Numbered from the stretch's first letter, positions 37,534 to 51,250 are shown. The stretch is 64,000 nucleotides of DNA from Nocardiopsis metallicus (GCF_014201115.1 NZ_JACHDO010000001.1:3100001-3164000); one strand, 5' to 3'. The notes: generated from the letters alone by a model not told the origin. Translations and numbers: made by a program.

Positions 37534-40215
37534 TCAGTCGCTCTCTCCCGTATGGTCGTCGGCGCCTGCACCGACCTGGTCATCACTGCTGTGCTCGGGA
37601 CCTTCCCCGCCGAGCTCCTCGGCCCGGCCCCGCCGGGTCCCCGCACTGAAGGCGTCCATCATCCGGCGCGCCTGTTCGGGGCTGCGCTGTGGCAGCGGTT
37701 CGGGTTCGTGGGCGGGGGCACCGGAGGCGGGTTCGTCGCGGAGCTGGGGGGCGAGGCTGGCCTGCCTTCTGCGCCGGGGCAGTCCGGCCCGGTCCGGCCC
37801 CGCGCCCACCCGGGTGCCGTCTGCCCGGACTCCCCCGGCCCGGGTGGCGTCCGCCGTCGCGCTGTCGGCCCCGCGTCTGGGCAGCTGCGCGGGGACCTCC
37901 CCCTGAACCCGTTCCCTCGGCTCGGGTTCCAGGTCCGGCACCTGGCGCAGCAGCGGGGCACCCTGGGCGTGCTCCCGCGGTACGGCCTCGGGGACGCGCT
38001 CTCCGTGTTCGGGGACCGAGCGCAGCACCGGTCGGGCCGGCCTGGACCCGGCCCCTTCCGACAGCAGGTCCGCGGGGTCCTCCCGGTTGTCCCGGTCACC
38101 GTGTCCAGAGGCTCCCGAGTGGTCGAGCCGGGCCGCGCTGGAGCGGGCGAGCACGGCGGCCCGGGGGCGCTCCGTCATGGCGGTGCCGGCGGAGACCACC
38201 AGGGTGCTGGGCACGAGCACCACGGCCCGGGTGCCCCCGTACGGGGAGTGGCGCAGCTGCACGCCGATCTCGTGTTTGCGCGCGAGCCTGGCCACGACGA
38301 AGATACCGAGGCGGCCGTCGCTGCCGGGGGTCATGATGTCGAATTCCGGCGCCTTGGCGAGCTTCTCGTTGTTGTCGGCGAGGACCTCCTCGGTCATCCC
38401 CAGACCGCGGTCCTCGATCTCGATCACCACACCCTTGGGGACGTTGTCCGTGGCGATGGTGACGTCGGTGTGCGGCGGCGAGTAGGCGGTGGCGTTCTCG
38501 ACCAGCTCCGCCAGGAGGTGGATGACGTCGGCGACGACCGCGCCCACCAGTGACAGGTCCGGGGCGGAGGTGAGCTCGACCCGGGCGTACTCGTCGGTCT
38601 CGGAGATGGCGCCGCGCAGGATGTCCACGAGCGGGACGGGGTGGCGCCAGCGGCGGCCCGGCTGGGCCCCGCCGAGGATGATGAGGTTCTCCGCGTGGCG
38701 GCGGCCCCGGGTGGCCAGGTGGTCCAGCTGGAAGAGGCTCTCCAGCAGGTCGGGGTCCTCCTCCTCGCGTTCCATCCGGTCCAGGAGCTGGAGCTGGCGT
38801 TGCACGAGGGACTGGTTCCGGTGCGCGATACCGAGGAAGACCCGGCCGACTCCGGCCCGGATGTCGGCCTGCTTGACGGCGGCGCCGACCGCGGTGCGCT
38901 GGGCGGTGTTGAAGGCGTCGGCGACCTGGCCGACCTCGTCGGCGCCGTGGTCGAGCTGTTTCATCTCGGTGTCCAGGTCGACTCTCTCGCCCGCCTCCAG
39001 GCGGCGCACGATCCGGGGGAGGTCGCTGCGGGCGATACCGAGCGTCTCCGCCTTGAGCTTGGCCAGCCGGTAGGTGAGGCGTCCGGCCGAGCGAGCGGCG
39101 GTGCCGTAGGCGACCGTTCCGGCGAACATGGAGGTGATTCCACCGCCGAGGGCCAGGGTGAACATCCACGAGCTGGCCTCCTCGGTGGCGGAGACGACGG
39201 TGTCCACCCGCTCGGCGGTGACCTCGGCCAGCTCGATGTTGACCTGGTCGGCGGCCGCGCGCCAGCCGCCGAGTCCGTCCGGCGGAGCGGTGTCGCGGGT
39301 CAGCTCACCGGTGAGGGGGTCGGTGTCGATGCGCGCCTCGTGCTGGACGAGGGTGTCGGCCATCTCCATGGCGTCGGCCCAGGCCGCGCCCGCGGTGATC
39401 CGCTCGACGGTGGGGGCCTGGTCCCGGCTGGCCACCGGTTCGGTGGTGGCCCCCGCTGTCTCCACCGATGCGGCCTCTGCTGTGTCTTCCGCAGAGTCCG
39501 TGACCGCGTCCGTGACCGGGCCCATGGCGTCCAGGCGGCGGCGCGTGTCACCGGTGAGGGAGGCGATCTCGGCCTGTTCGGCCCGGCTGAGATCACGCTC
39601 GGCCAGGACCGTGGTGACCAGGGCGTCGGCGTGGCCGAAGCTCTCCTGGGCCCACAGCAGGTTGTCGGCGGCCGAGGCGGCGTCGGAGGCGGGCCCGTCG
39701 TCCAGCCCTCGGACGGTGTTCGCGTAGAGGCGGATGCCCTGGTGGATCGCGGCGGTGTAGGCGTCCAGGGCGTCGGCCGCCGGCCCCGGGTCGGCGAGGT
39801 CGTCCGTACGCAGGGCCTGGACCTGGTCCAGCGAGTCGAAGAACCCCTGGGCCAGCGGGTCCGGGGAGTCGCCGTCACCCTCCAGGGTGTCGCGCACGTC
39901 CCGGACCCTGATGAGTGCTTCGTCGGTGGTCTCCGCAGCGCCGACGAGCCGCTGCCGGGTCTGGCCGCCGGGGGCGGTGAGGTACTCGGCGCTGAGGCGG
40001 CGTTCGGTCTGGAGCGCGGTGAGCGCCTCGGCGAGGTCGGCCCCGGCCCGGCCGTCGGTGACCGAGGAGCGCAGCGAGATCGCCTGGGCGAGGGTGGCAC
40101 TGCTCAGCACGACGAACAGTACGAGGAAGGTGATGCTGGGGATCAGCACGATCCTGTTGAGCTGCGCCCTGATCCCGGTCTTGGCCCCGCGCCCTGTGCC
40201 CCCTGGCTGACCCAC
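37534..40215 (-). CDS. cvnA: CvnA sensor histidine kinase-like protein
   Basis: 893 aa. TM1 near residue 20-43 (IVLIPSITFLVLFVVLSSA) and an extracellular nitrate/nitrite-sensing-type helical domain with large acidic stretches come first. TM2 near 349-372 and a HAMP-like region follow. The segment RNQSLVQRQLQLLDRME, LDHLATRGRRHAENL and a GHKL ATPase (LLAELVENATAYSPP, IEIEDRGLGM, LGIFVVARLARKHE) form the signalling core. A charged disordered tail of about 200 residues ends it. It heads the complete conservon and has about 50% obvious similarity by eye to the other CvnA in its core (estimate only). Confidence 0.95.
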   Translation of the reverse strand: MGQPGGTGRGAKTGIRAQLNRIVLIPSITFLVLFVVLSSATLAQAISLRSSVTDGRAGADLAEALTALQTERRLSAEYLTAPGGQTRQRLVGAAETTDEALIRVRDVRDTLEGDGDSPDPLAQGFFDSLDQVQALRTDDLADPGPAADALDAYTAAIHQGIRLYANTVRGLDDGPASDAASAADNLLWAQESFGHADALVTTVLAERDLSRAEQAEIASLTGDTRRRLDAMGPVTDAVTDSAEDTAEAASVETAGATTEPVASRDQAPTVERITAGAAWADAMEMADTLVQHEARIDTDPLTGELTRDTAPPDGLGGWRAAADQVNIELAEVTAERVDTVVSATEEASSWMFTLALGGGITSMFAGTVAYGTAARSAGRLTYRLAKLKAETLGIARSDLPRIVRRLEAGERVDLDTEMKQLDHGADEVGQVADAFNTAQRTAVGAAVKQADIRAGVGRVFLGIAHRNQSLVQRQLQLLDRMEREEEDPDLLESLFQLDHLATRGRRHAENLIILGGAQPGRRWRHPVPLVDILRGAISETDEYARVELTSAPDLSLVGAVVADVIHLLAELVENATAYSPPHTDVTIATDNVPKGVVIEIEDRGLGMTEEVLADNNEKLAKAPEFDIMTPGSDGRLGIFVVARLARKHEIGVQLRHSPYGGTRAVVLVPSTLVVSAGTAMTERPRAAVLARSSAARLDHSGASGHGDRDNREDPADLLSEGAGSRPARPVLRSVPEHGERVPEAVPREHAQGAPLLRQVPDLEPEPRERVQGEVPAQLPRRGADSATADATRAGGVRADGTRVGAGPDRAGLPRRRRQASLAPQLRDEPASGAPAHEPEPLPQRSPEQARRMMDAFSAGTRRGRAEELGGEGPEHSSDDQVGAGADDHTGESD

Positions 40216-40516
40216 TGCGCTCCTCCCACGGACTCGGCGCGGGCACCGGAGGCCACGCGTAGTGCGTGCCGGTTCCCACGCGGGTCGTCACGGTACGCGC
40301 AGGAGGGAACACGTGTGGTGCCCGCAGACTCAGGACGCTACCGCACCAGCCACGGCCGTGCGGGGGGAATTCCAGATTGGTTTCCTACCGGCCCTGACGG
40401 CCGCACCCGCGCGGGCCGGGGAACAGGACGTACAGGAACAGTGCGCCCATGACGGCGGCGGGGCCCTGCCGGATCGCCATACGGATCCGGCAGGGCCCCT
40501 GCACGACTGGGCGCGG
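40216..40516. other. gap between cvnA and argH
   Basis: 301 bp that must hold the conservon promoter (minus strand) and the argH terminator (40461-40498). No gene. No clean promoter pair is visible. Confidence 0.5.
40461..40498 (-). terminator. argH / arginine operon terminator
   Basis: A perfect 15-bp inverted repeat (40461-40475 and 40484-40498, 8-nt loop), 19 bp beyond the argH stop. It lacks a T-tract, as is typical of high-GC actinobacterial terminators. Confidence 0.8.
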
Positions 40517-41956
<1,440 letters not shown>

Positions 41957-41985
41957 TCAGGTGGTGCCGGGCCGCACGGGTGCGG

Positions 41986-44664
<2,679 letters not shown>

Positions 44665-44668
<4 letters not shown>

Positions 44669-45666
44669 TTGGCGGCTCCAGGGTTGTGCTCAGTGGTGGT
44701 GTCGGTGGGGCGCCAGGGGCGCGGGTAGTGGCCGTTCCCGGCGAGGAGTTCGGCCTCCAGTTCCTCGTCGGCGACCATCGTGCCCACGCCCTGGTCGGTG
44801 AAGACCTCCAGGAGCAGGGAGTGCGGGACACGGCCGTCGATGATGTGTGCCTGGGGTACACCGCCCTCGACGGCGGTCAGGCAGGCTTCCATCTTGGGGA
44901 GCATGCCGGAGGACAGGGAGGGCAGGAGGGCGCGCAGCTCGTCCACGTTCAGGCGCCGGATGAGGTCGGTGTTGGCCGGGAAGTCGGCGAACAGGCCCTC
45001 GACGTCGGTGAGCATGATGAGCTTGCTCGCGCCCAGCGCGACGGCGAGCGCGGAGGCGGCGGTGTCGGCGTTGATGTTGTAGACGCCGCCGTCGTCGGCG
45101 CGGGCGACGCTGGAGATCACCGGGATGCGGCCGTCGGCGATGAGCGCGGAGACGGCGCCGGGGTTGACCTCGCTGACCTCGCCGACCCGGCCGATGTCGA
45201 CGGTCTCGCCGTCCACCTCGACGCTCTTGCGCTCGGCGTAGAGGAGGTTGGCGTCCTCGCCGGACATGCCGACGGCGAAGGGTCCGTGCTGGTTGATCAG
45301 GCCGACGATCTCGCGGTTGACCTGGCCGGTGAGGACCATGCGGACGATGTCCATGGCCTCGTCCGTGGTGACCCGGAGTCCGGCGGTGAAGGTCGACTCC
45401 ACCCCGGAGCGGTCCAGCATGGCGCTGATCTGCGGTCCGCCCCCGTGGACGACGACGGGGCGCAGGCCCGCGTAGTGCAGGAAGACGATGGACTCGGCGA
45501 AGCGTACCCGCAGTTCCTCGCTGACCATGGCGTTGCCGCCGTACTTGACCACGACGGTGCGGCCGTGGAAGCGGGAGAGCCAGGGCAGCGCCTCGATGAG
45601 GTTGGCCGCTTTGTCCATGGCCTGGGCCTGGTCCTGGGTGGGGTTGTCGGAGATCCGGGAGTTCAC
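44665..45666 (-). CDS. argB: acetylglutamate kinase
   Basis: 333 aa. Conserved [28 protein letters not shown] and the C-terminal [18 protein letters not shown] are present. It phosphorylates N-acetylglutamate and is usually arginine-feedback regulated. The GTG at 45666 overlaps the argJ-like stop (GTGA). The longer upstream frame runs inside argJ and is not real. Confidence 0.95.
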
Positions 45667-46454
45667 GGGTTGGCCTGCCTGTCCTGGGGGGTTCCGGTAT
45701 CGGATGTGTCCGCGGCGAGCTGGGCGGCGAGCTCCTCGCACACCTTCGTGAGCAGGTCGGCGAGGACCCCTTCGCCGGGGGTGGCCGGAGCGGCGCCGCT
45801 GGCCATGAGCAGGACGGTGTCGTTGGTCCCGGTCAGCGGGGCGAAGGCCTTGGCGGCGGCGTCGGCGACCAGGCTCTGGCACTGCTCGGCGCTGAGGTCG
45901 GCGTCGGTGGTCAGTACGCACAGGACCGATCCGACGGAGGCGTCCGGCCCCTTTGCCATCCCGCCGACGGTGACGCCCTCGCCGCGACCGAAGGCGATCT
46001 TGGCGACCGTGTCCCCGGTGCGAATGGCGTCGGCCGCGGGGAGTCCGCCGCCGCGTTCGGCCTCGGCGAGCGCGGCCGTGAGCCCGGTGTTCAGGGCTTC
46101 GGTGGGCAGGGCGGTGCCGATCGGGCCGGCCGAGCACAGCACGATCTCGGCGGCGGAGTCGGCGAGCAGGTCGGCGGTGTGCTCGGCCTCGGCATGGGCG
46201 GCCTGGAAGCCGAGCGGTCCGGTGCCCGCGTTGGCGCAGCCGGAGTTGAGGACGGCGGCGCGCACGCGGCTGCCCGCGACGACCTGCCGGGACCACAGGA
46301 GCGGGGCGGCGGGGTCGGGGTGGTCGGTGAAGACCGCTCCGGCCGCGAGGGAGGGGCCGTCGTTGACGACGACGGCGACGTCGCGGGCGCGGTCGGGTTT
46401 GATCCCGGCGGCCACGCCCGCGGCGCGAAAGCCCTTGGGTGCGGTGACACTCAC
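45663..46454 (-). CDS. argJ: truncated ArgJ-like protein (possible pseudoenzyme)
   Basis: The frame encodes 263 aa, whereas ArgJ is normally about 390-400. The start is normal ([35 protein letters not shown]). However, the oxyanion-hole motif usually CSTG reads CSAG. The autoprocessing motif, normally KGxGMxxPxxATML, reads [11 protein letters not shown], shorter by three residues, with Ser in the nucleophile position. After STNDTVLL-like [13 protein letters not shown], about 130 C-terminal residues, including the DPNWGR region, are absent. AAGAGG precedes the GTG start and the stop overlaps argB by 4 bp, so the ORF looks expressed. It may be inactive or reassigned; bifunctional transacetylase activity is doubtful. 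Confidence 0.85.
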   Translation of the reverse strand: MSVTAPKGFRAAGVAAGIKPDRARDVAVVVNDGPSLAAGAVFTDHPDPAAPLLWSRQVVAGSRVRAAVLNSGCANAGTGPLGFQAAHAEAEHTADLLADSAAEIVLCSAGPIGTALPTEALNTGLTAALAEAERGGGLPAADAIRTGDTVAKIAFGRGEGVTVGGMAKGPDASVGSVLCVLTTDADLSAEQCQSLVADAAAKAFAPLTGTNDTVLLMASGAAPATPGEGVLADLLTKVCEELAAQLAADTSDTGTPQDRQANP

Positions 46455-46476
46455 GTCGATGCCTCTTCCCGGGTTC

Positions 46477-47505
46477 TCAGGGGGCGACCGCGGCGAGCGG
46501 GAGGCCGGTGTCCTCGGGCAGGCCCAGGGCGAGGTTGGTGCTCTGGATCGCGCCGCCCGCGGTGCCCTTGGTCAGGTTGTCCAGGGCGGCGACGGCGACC
46601 ACGCGGTTCGCGTCGGGGTCCACGGTGACCTGCACGAGGGTGGTGTTGGCCGCGACCGTCATGGCGGTGTTGGGCCAGGTGCCCTCGGGGAGCAGGTGGA
46701 CGAAGGGCTCGTCGGCGTAGGCGGTCTCGTAGGCCGCGCGCACCTGGTCGGCGCTGGCGCCGGGCTTGAGGGGCGCGGTGCAGGTGGCGAGGATGCCCCG
46801 GGGCAGGGGCGCGAGGACCGGGGTGAAGGAGAGGCGGACCGGCTCGCCGGTGACCGAGGTGAGGTTCTGGACGATCTCGGGGTTGTGCCGGTGGGTGCCG
46901 CCGACGCCGTAGGGGCTGAGGGCGCCCATGACCTCGCTGCCGACCAGGTTGGGCTTGGGTGCCTTGCCCGCGCCGGAGGTGCCGGTGACGGCGACGACGG
47001 TGAGGTCGGTCTCGACGAGCTGCTGGGCCAGGGCCGGGAAGAGGCCGAGGGTGGCGACGGTGACGTGGCAGCCGGGGACGGCGACCCGGCGGGCCCCGGT
47101 GAGGCGCTCGCGCTGGCCGGGAAGTTCGGGCAGGCCGTAGGGCCAGGTCCCGGCGTGGGGGGTGCCGTAGAAGCGTTCCCAGGCGGCGGGGTCGTTGAGG
47201 CGGAAGTCGGCTCCGCAGTCCACGACCAGGACGTCGTCGCCGAGCTGCTGGGCGATGTCGGCGGATTGTCCGTGCGGCAGGGCGAGGAAGACGACGTCGT
47301 GGCCGCGCAGCTCCTCGACGGTGGTCGGCCCGAGGATGCGATCGGCCAGCGGGAGAAGGTGCGGCTGGTGTTGGATGAGGGGGGTCCCGGCGTTGCCGCC
47401 CGCGGTGACCGCGCCGATCTCGATGTCGGGGTGTCCCAGGAGCAGACGCAGCAGCTCGCCCCCGGCGTAGCCGCTGGCTCCGGCGATGGCCGCCGTGTAT
47501 CCCAT
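46477..47505 (-). CDS. argC: N-acetyl-gamma-glutamyl-phosphate reductase
   Basis: 342 aa. NADP-binding [18 protein letters not shown], catalytic Cys in [13 protein letters not shown] (about residue 150) and the closing [16 protein letters not shown] are present. The ATG at 47505 follows AGAGAGGG; the longer start at 47547 lies in the operator. It is the first gene of the arginine operon. Confidence 0.96.
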   Translation of the reverse strand: MGYTAAIAGASGYAGGELLRLLLGHPDIEIGAVTAGGNAGTPLIQHQPHLLPLADRILGPTTVEELRGHDVVFLALPHGQSADIAQQLGDDVLVVDCGADFRLNDPAAWERFYGTPHAGTWPYGLPELPGQRERLTGARRVAVPGCHVTVATLGLFPALAQQLVETDLTVVAVTGTSGAGKAPKPNLVGSEVMGALSPYGVGGTHRHNPEIVQNLTSVTGEPVRLSFTPVLAPLPRGILATCTAPLKPGASADQVRAAYETAYADEPFVHLLPEGTWPNTAMTVAANTTLVQVTVDPDANRVVAVAALDNLTKGTAGGAIQSTNLALGLPEDTGLPLAAVAP

Positions 47506-47538
47506 GGTGAGACCCTCTCTTCTCGACTGGACTGAACC

Positions 47539-47567
47539 ATCATGCATGGCTCTGCAATTTTATGCAA
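47539..47567 (-). promoter_or_regulatory. argC promoter with ArgR operator
   Basis: The minus strand has TTGCAT (47567-47562), 17 nt, and CATGAT (47544-47539). An ARG-box-like palindrome TGCATAAAATTGCA (47566-47553) covers the -35, and a second half-box CATGCATG (47541-47548) abuts the -10. This is the arrangement expected for ArgR repression with arginine. Confidence 0.78.
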
Positions 47568-47660
47568 CCATGGGCGGTCGCGACCAGGGCGGGGTCGGTG
47601 ACGGTCACAACACCGGAAGAGGACACAGCGCCGACGGGGGAGGCCGCCTCCGGGTGCGAA

Positions 47661-49109
47661 TCAGTTGCCGGGCATCCGGGTGGCCAGGTCGGCCAGGCGG
47701 GAGGTGTGGGCCTTGCCCTCGGCCTGTGATTCCCGGCGGTCGGCCGTGCGGTAGAGGCCGCGCACGACCTTCGTGCCCATCCAGCGCAGCGGCTCGGGTT
47801 CCCAGCCGCGCACCTCGTGGCCGACCCACGGCAGGCGGGTCAGGTCGGTGCTGCGGCCCAGGATGAGGTCGCGCAGGGTACGCCCGGCCAGGTTGCTGGT
47901 GGCGACCCCGCTGCTGGAGTAGCCGCCAGCCCAGCCCAGGCCGGATTCGGCGTCCAGGTTCACCGTCGGGGACCAGTCGCGGGGCACCCCGAGCACCCCG
48001 GACCAGGCGTGCTCGACGGGTGCGTCGGCGACGTCGGGGAACAGCGCGGTCAGCGAGCGCCAGAGCTCGGCGATGGCCTGCGGCTGGGTGGTGCCCTCGC
48101 TGCCCTCCGAACCCCCGGATCGGCGCGAGGAGCCGCGGCCGCCGATGGCGATGCGGTCGTCGGCGGTGCGCTGGGCGTAGACGTAGGAGTGGGCGGCGTC
48201 CCGCAGCAGCTCGCGGCCCTCCCAGCCGATCCGCTCCCAGAGTTCGGGGGCGATCGGCTCGGTGACGATCATCGAGGAGGACATGGGCCGCCAGCGGCGG
48301 TGCTGGCCGCGCAGGGTGGAGGTGAAGCCCTCGGTGGCGCGGACCACGTGGTCGGCGCGGACGGTGCCGTGTTCGGTGACCACGGCCGGGCGGATTCCGC
48401 CCTCGCGGGGCCGGATCTCGGTGACCGGGGTGTCCTCGAAGATCTCCACGCCCAGCGCCTCGACCACCCGGGCCAGGCCGGTGACCAGCTTGGCCGGGTG
48501 GATACGGGCGGCGTGCGGCGAGTAGCCCGCGGCCACGGCGCCGTTGACCGCGATCGGGGGCGCGTGGTCCAGGTCGACCATGTGGATGTCGTCGGGCCAG
48601 TACCCCCAGTCCTGGAGGTAGTCGATGTTGTTCCGGAGCCGTTCGTGCTGGGCCGCGTTGCTGGCGACCACGCGCATGCCGCCCTTGACGATGTCGGCGT
48701 CGATCCCCTCGGCCCCGGCGACCGAGACGACCTCGTCCACGGTGTTCATCAGCGCGCGTTGCAGGGCGACCATGGCGGCCTTGCCGTGTGACTGGGCGTA
48801 GTCCTCCTGGGAACCGGAGAACTCGGCGGTCAGCCACCCTCCGTTACGGCCGGAGGCGCCGAAACCGGCGAACTCGCGCTCGACCACGCATACGCGCAGG
48901 TCCGGCTGGGCCTTCTTGAGGTAGTAGGCGGTCCACAGGCCGGTGTAACCGGCTCCGACCACACAGACGTCGTAGTCGGCGTCGCCCGGCAGGGGCGCTC
49001 TGCGTTCGGGGAGACCGCTCTCCCGGAACCAGAAGGAAACCCCGCCGTTGGCGAAGCGGGCGGATCGGGGAATCGGCCTCATCTGGGCAGCAGTGGTGAA
49101 CAGCCTCAT
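47661..49109 (-). CDS. FAD-dependent amine/amino-acid oxidoreductase (DAO family, PuuB-like)
   Basis: 482 aa. The dinucleotide fold CVVGAGYTGLWTAYYLKK is near residue 48, and the DAO-family GFGASGRNGGW follows, which in gamma-glutamylputrescine oxidases and related enzymes precedes the active site. Later features SSSMIVTEPI, IGGRGSS and SGLGWAGGYSSSGVA agree. It probably oxidises an amine or N-substituted amino acid to an aldehyde or imine. The ATG at 49109 has GGGGGG 4 nt upstream. Adjacent MarR and class III aminotransferase genes suggest polyamine or omega-amino-acid catabolism. Confidence 0.85.
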   Translation of the reverse strand: MRLFTTAAQMRPIPRSARFANGGVSFWFRESGLPERRAPLPGDADYDVCVVGAGYTGLWTAYYLKKAQPDLRVCVVEREFAGFGASGRNGGWLTAEFSGSQEDYAQSHGKAAMVALQRALMNTVDEVVSVAGAEGIDADIVKGGMRVVASNAAQHERLRNNIDYLQDWGYWPDDIHMVDLDHAPPIAVNGAVAAGYSPHAARIHPAKLVTGLARVVEALGVEIFEDTPVTEIRPREGGIRPAVVTEHGTVRADHVVRATEGFTSTLRGQHRRWRPMSSSMIVTEPIAPELWERIGWEGRELLRDAAHSYVYAQRTADDRIAIGGRGSSRRSGGSEGSEGTTQPQAIAELWRSLTALFPDVADAPVEHAWSGVLGVPRDWSPTVNLDAESGLGWAGGYSSSGVATSNLAGRTLRDLILGRSTDLTRLPWVGHEVRGWEPEPLRWMGTKVVRGLYRTADRRESQAEGKAHTSRLADLATRMPGN

Positions 49110-49279
49110 CATTCCCCCCGGAACCTCAGTGCTCCCGACCCACCCCGCGTTGGGTCCCCCGAACTCTCGCCAACCTACACGGGAACGACGGCACGTGGCA
49201 TGTTTTCTGCACATTCACGAGGATCGTCCGGTCACGGAAACGGCGATTCGACTACGCAACGTCGCTGTTCCATGCCTTT
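49110..49279. promoter_or_regulatory. gap upstream of the FAD oxidoreductase
   Basis: This 170-bp stretch between the oxidoreductase start and the marR stop contains a less GC-rich segment (49200-49290) that may hold the oxidoreductase promoter. No motif is certain. Confidence 0.3.
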
Positions 49280-49768
49280 TTAATCGCAGGAGCTGTCACG
49301 GAGCGTACGCGCGATCGTGGCGAGTTGTCGAACCCCGCCCTCCCCGAGCGGGGCGAGCACGTGCTCACGCAGGCGCTCCACGTGGCGGATCCGGGCGGCG
49401 ACGATGAACTCGATCCCCTTCTCGGTGAGGGTGGCGTAGACGACCCGGCGATCGGTGGCACAGTTGTGCCGCTCCAGGTAGCCCTCCCTCTCCAGGCGGT
49501 CGGCCAGCTTGGTGAACCCTCCGGTACTCAGGCTGACCTCGCGGGCCAGGCGGCTCATCGGCAGCTGGTGCCCCGGGGTGCGCTGGAGCCGGATGAGGAC
49601 CTCGAACCATGGACCCGCCATGTCCTTGCCGTCGGGGGTTATCCCGTGCAGCAGCTTGGGCTGGATGGAGTTCATCGCCTCGTGGAGCAGGCCCCAGGCC
49701 GTGATCAGGTCGTCGTCACTGGGTCCGGTACCGTGCTGCTCGTCCACGCCGGTCGGCTGTGCGGTCAT
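49280..49768 (-). CDS. MarR-family transcriptional regulator
   Basis: 162 aa. The winged-helix region LPMSRLAREVSLSTGGFTKLADRLEREGYLERHNCATDRRVVYATLTEKG spans about residues 62-110, followed by dimerising helices. The ATG at 49768 has AGGGGG upstream; an extension to 49909 is not family-like. It probably controls the flanking oxidoreductase and/or aminotransferase, but no operator is certain. Confidence 0.9.
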   Translation of the reverse strand: MTAQPTGVDEQHGTGPSDDDLITAWGLLHEAMNSIQPKLLHGITPDGKDMAGPWFEVLIRLQRTPGHQLPMSRLAREVSLSTGGFTKLADRLEREGYLERHNCATDRRVVYATLTEKGIEFIVAARIRHVERLREHVLAPLGEGGVRQLATIARTLRDSSCD

Positions 49769-49879
49769 GTGCTGCCCCCTGTCGTGCCCTCGGGGAGGAA
49801 ACGCCACACCCGCCCCAAAAGAAGTATCTTCCCAGAAAATATTACTCCACGATATCAGTACCGGACAGAGGTTTCCCAG
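49769..49879. promoter_or_regulatory. AT-rich marR upstream region
   Basis: The DNA from about 49815 to 49860 is unusually AT-rich, with an imperfect inverted repeat (AGTATCTTCC... AATATTACT, near 49822-49845) that could be a MarR operator. Confidence 0.4.
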
Positions 49880-49922
49880 GAAAATAAATAACCCACCGGC
49901 ACGTGACACGGCACCGGTGGGT
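49880..49922 (-). terminator. terminator of the aminotransferase gene
   Basis: On the minus strand arms ACCCACCGG and CCGGTGGGT (49914-49922 and 49891-49899) form a stem followed by TATTTATTTTCC (49890-49880), a good T-rich tail. Confidence 0.82.
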
Positions 49923-49942
49923 CCAGCAAGGGCCTGCTCGGG

Positions 49943-51250
49943 TCAGTGGCGGGCCATCACCGCGTCCAGGGCCGACGACAGGGTGGACGTCATGTGGTCG
50001 ATCTGCTCCCAGGTGATGACCAGGGGCGGCGAGACCAGCAGGGCCTTGGGCACCGGCCGGACGATGACGCCCCGAGTGCGTGCCTCGGCGAAGACCTCCG
50101 CCGTGGTGACGCCCCGCTCGTTGAGCGCCTCCTCGGTGAGCTCCACCGCACCCATCACCCCCGTACCGGATCGGACCTCGGCGACCAGCGGGTGGTCGGC
50201 CAGTCCGCGCAGCGCCGAGTCCAGGTGGGTCTCCACCTCGCGGGAGACCGTGAACAGGTCCTCGCGCTCCAGGATGTCCAGGTTGGCCATGGCCGCGGCG
50301 CAGGCCGACGGGTGCCCGGCGTAGGTGGTGCCGTGCAGGAACGGGTTGCCCGCCTCGTTCCAGAACGGGTCGGCCACCCGGCCGTTGACCACCACACCAC
50401 CCAGCGGCAGGTAACCGCTGGACACGCCCTTGGCGAAGACGATCATGTCCGGGCTCACCCCGAACCGCTCGATCCCGAACCAGTTCCCCATCCGGGCGAA
50501 GCCGCAGATCACGCTGTCGACCACGAACAGCACGCCGTACTTCTGACAGATCCGCGCCACGTCGGTGAAGTAGTTCTCCGGCGGCAGGAACACCCCGCCC
50601 GCCCCGATCACCGGCTCCGCGAAGAAGGCGGCGACCCGGTCGGCGCCGACCCGCAGGATCTCGGCCTCCAGGGCGGCCGCGGAGTCGTGCCGTACCACGG
50701 AGGTGTCCTCGATCAGCTTGCCGTAGCCGGAACGGAAGCGCTCCATCCCGATGATGCTCGTACCGAAGCCGTTGAGGCCGTGGTAGCCGCCGGTCCGGCT
50801 GATCAGGTGCTGGCGCTGCGGCTGTCCCTGGGTGACCCAGTAGCTGCGCGCCAGCTTGGCGGCGGTGTCGATCGACTCTCCTCCCCCGCAGGTGAGGATG
50901 ACGCGCGGGTCCGCCACCGGCGCGTGGGCGGCCAGGCGCTCGCTCAGCTCCATCGCGGGCGCGTTGGCGAAGTCGCCGTAGACGGTGTAGGCGTCCAGGG
51001 TGGTCATCTGCCGGTGGACCGCGTCCGCGATCTCGGCACGGCCGTGGCCGACGTTGCAGTACCAGAGGCTGGCGGTCCCGTCGAGGTAACGGTCACCGGA
51101 CTGGTCCCAGAGCCACACGCCCTCGGCGCGGGCCACGACGAACTCCGGGCCCTTGGCCACGGTGTTCATATCGCAGAAGGTATGCCAGAGACGGCTGGGC
51201 TCCCGGTGTTCCTTGGGAGTGAGCGCGGACGAGACAACCGTTTCGGTCAT
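49943..51250 (-). CDS. class III PLP-dependent aminotransferase
   Basis: 435 aa. The Schiff-base lysine is in MIVFAKGVSSGYLPLG (about residue 275). The PLP-binding Asp is in LFVVDSVICGFARMGNWF, where the usual Glu after Asp is Ser. A glycine-rich HTFCDMN and GDRYLDGTASLWYCNVGHG occur near the N-terminus as in omega-aminotransferases. It may use beta-alanine, putrescine or a similar amine with pyruvate or 2-oxoglutarate. The ATG at 51250 is preceded by GGAGGTCGCC. It pairs with the FAD enzyme and MarR. Confidence 0.88.
   Translation of the reverse strand: MTETVVSSALTPKEHREPSRLWHTFCDMNTVAKGPEFVVARAEGVWLWDQSGDRYLDGTASLWYCNVGHGRAEIADAVHRQMTTLDAYTVYGDFANAPAMELSERLAAHAPVADPRVILTCGGGESIDTAAKLARSYWVTQGQPQRQHLISRTGGYHGLNGFGTSIIGMERFRSGYGKLIEDTSVVRHDSAAALEAEILRVGADRVAAFFAEPVIGAGGVFLPPENYFTDVARICQKYGVLFVVDSVICGFARMGNWFGIERFGVSPDMIVFAKGVSSGYLPLGGVVVNGRVADPFWNEAGNPFLHGTTYAGHPSACAAAMANLDILEREDLFTVSREVETHLDSALRGLADHPLVAEVRSGTGVMGAVELTEEALNERGVTTAEVFAEARTRGVIVRPVPKALLVSPPLVITWEQIDHMTSTLSSALDAVMARH

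Noticed and set aside
45663..45700. A sequencing frameshift hiding the rest of argJ.
   Set aside because: argB begins at once with a GTGA overlap, leaving no space for the missing 130 codons in any frame.
44686..47535. A 949-codon open frame on the plus strand across the arginine operon.
   Set aside because: It is an antisense shadow of argB, argJ and argC, with low-complexity G/V/D/H-rich translation typical of high-GC reading-frame artefacts.
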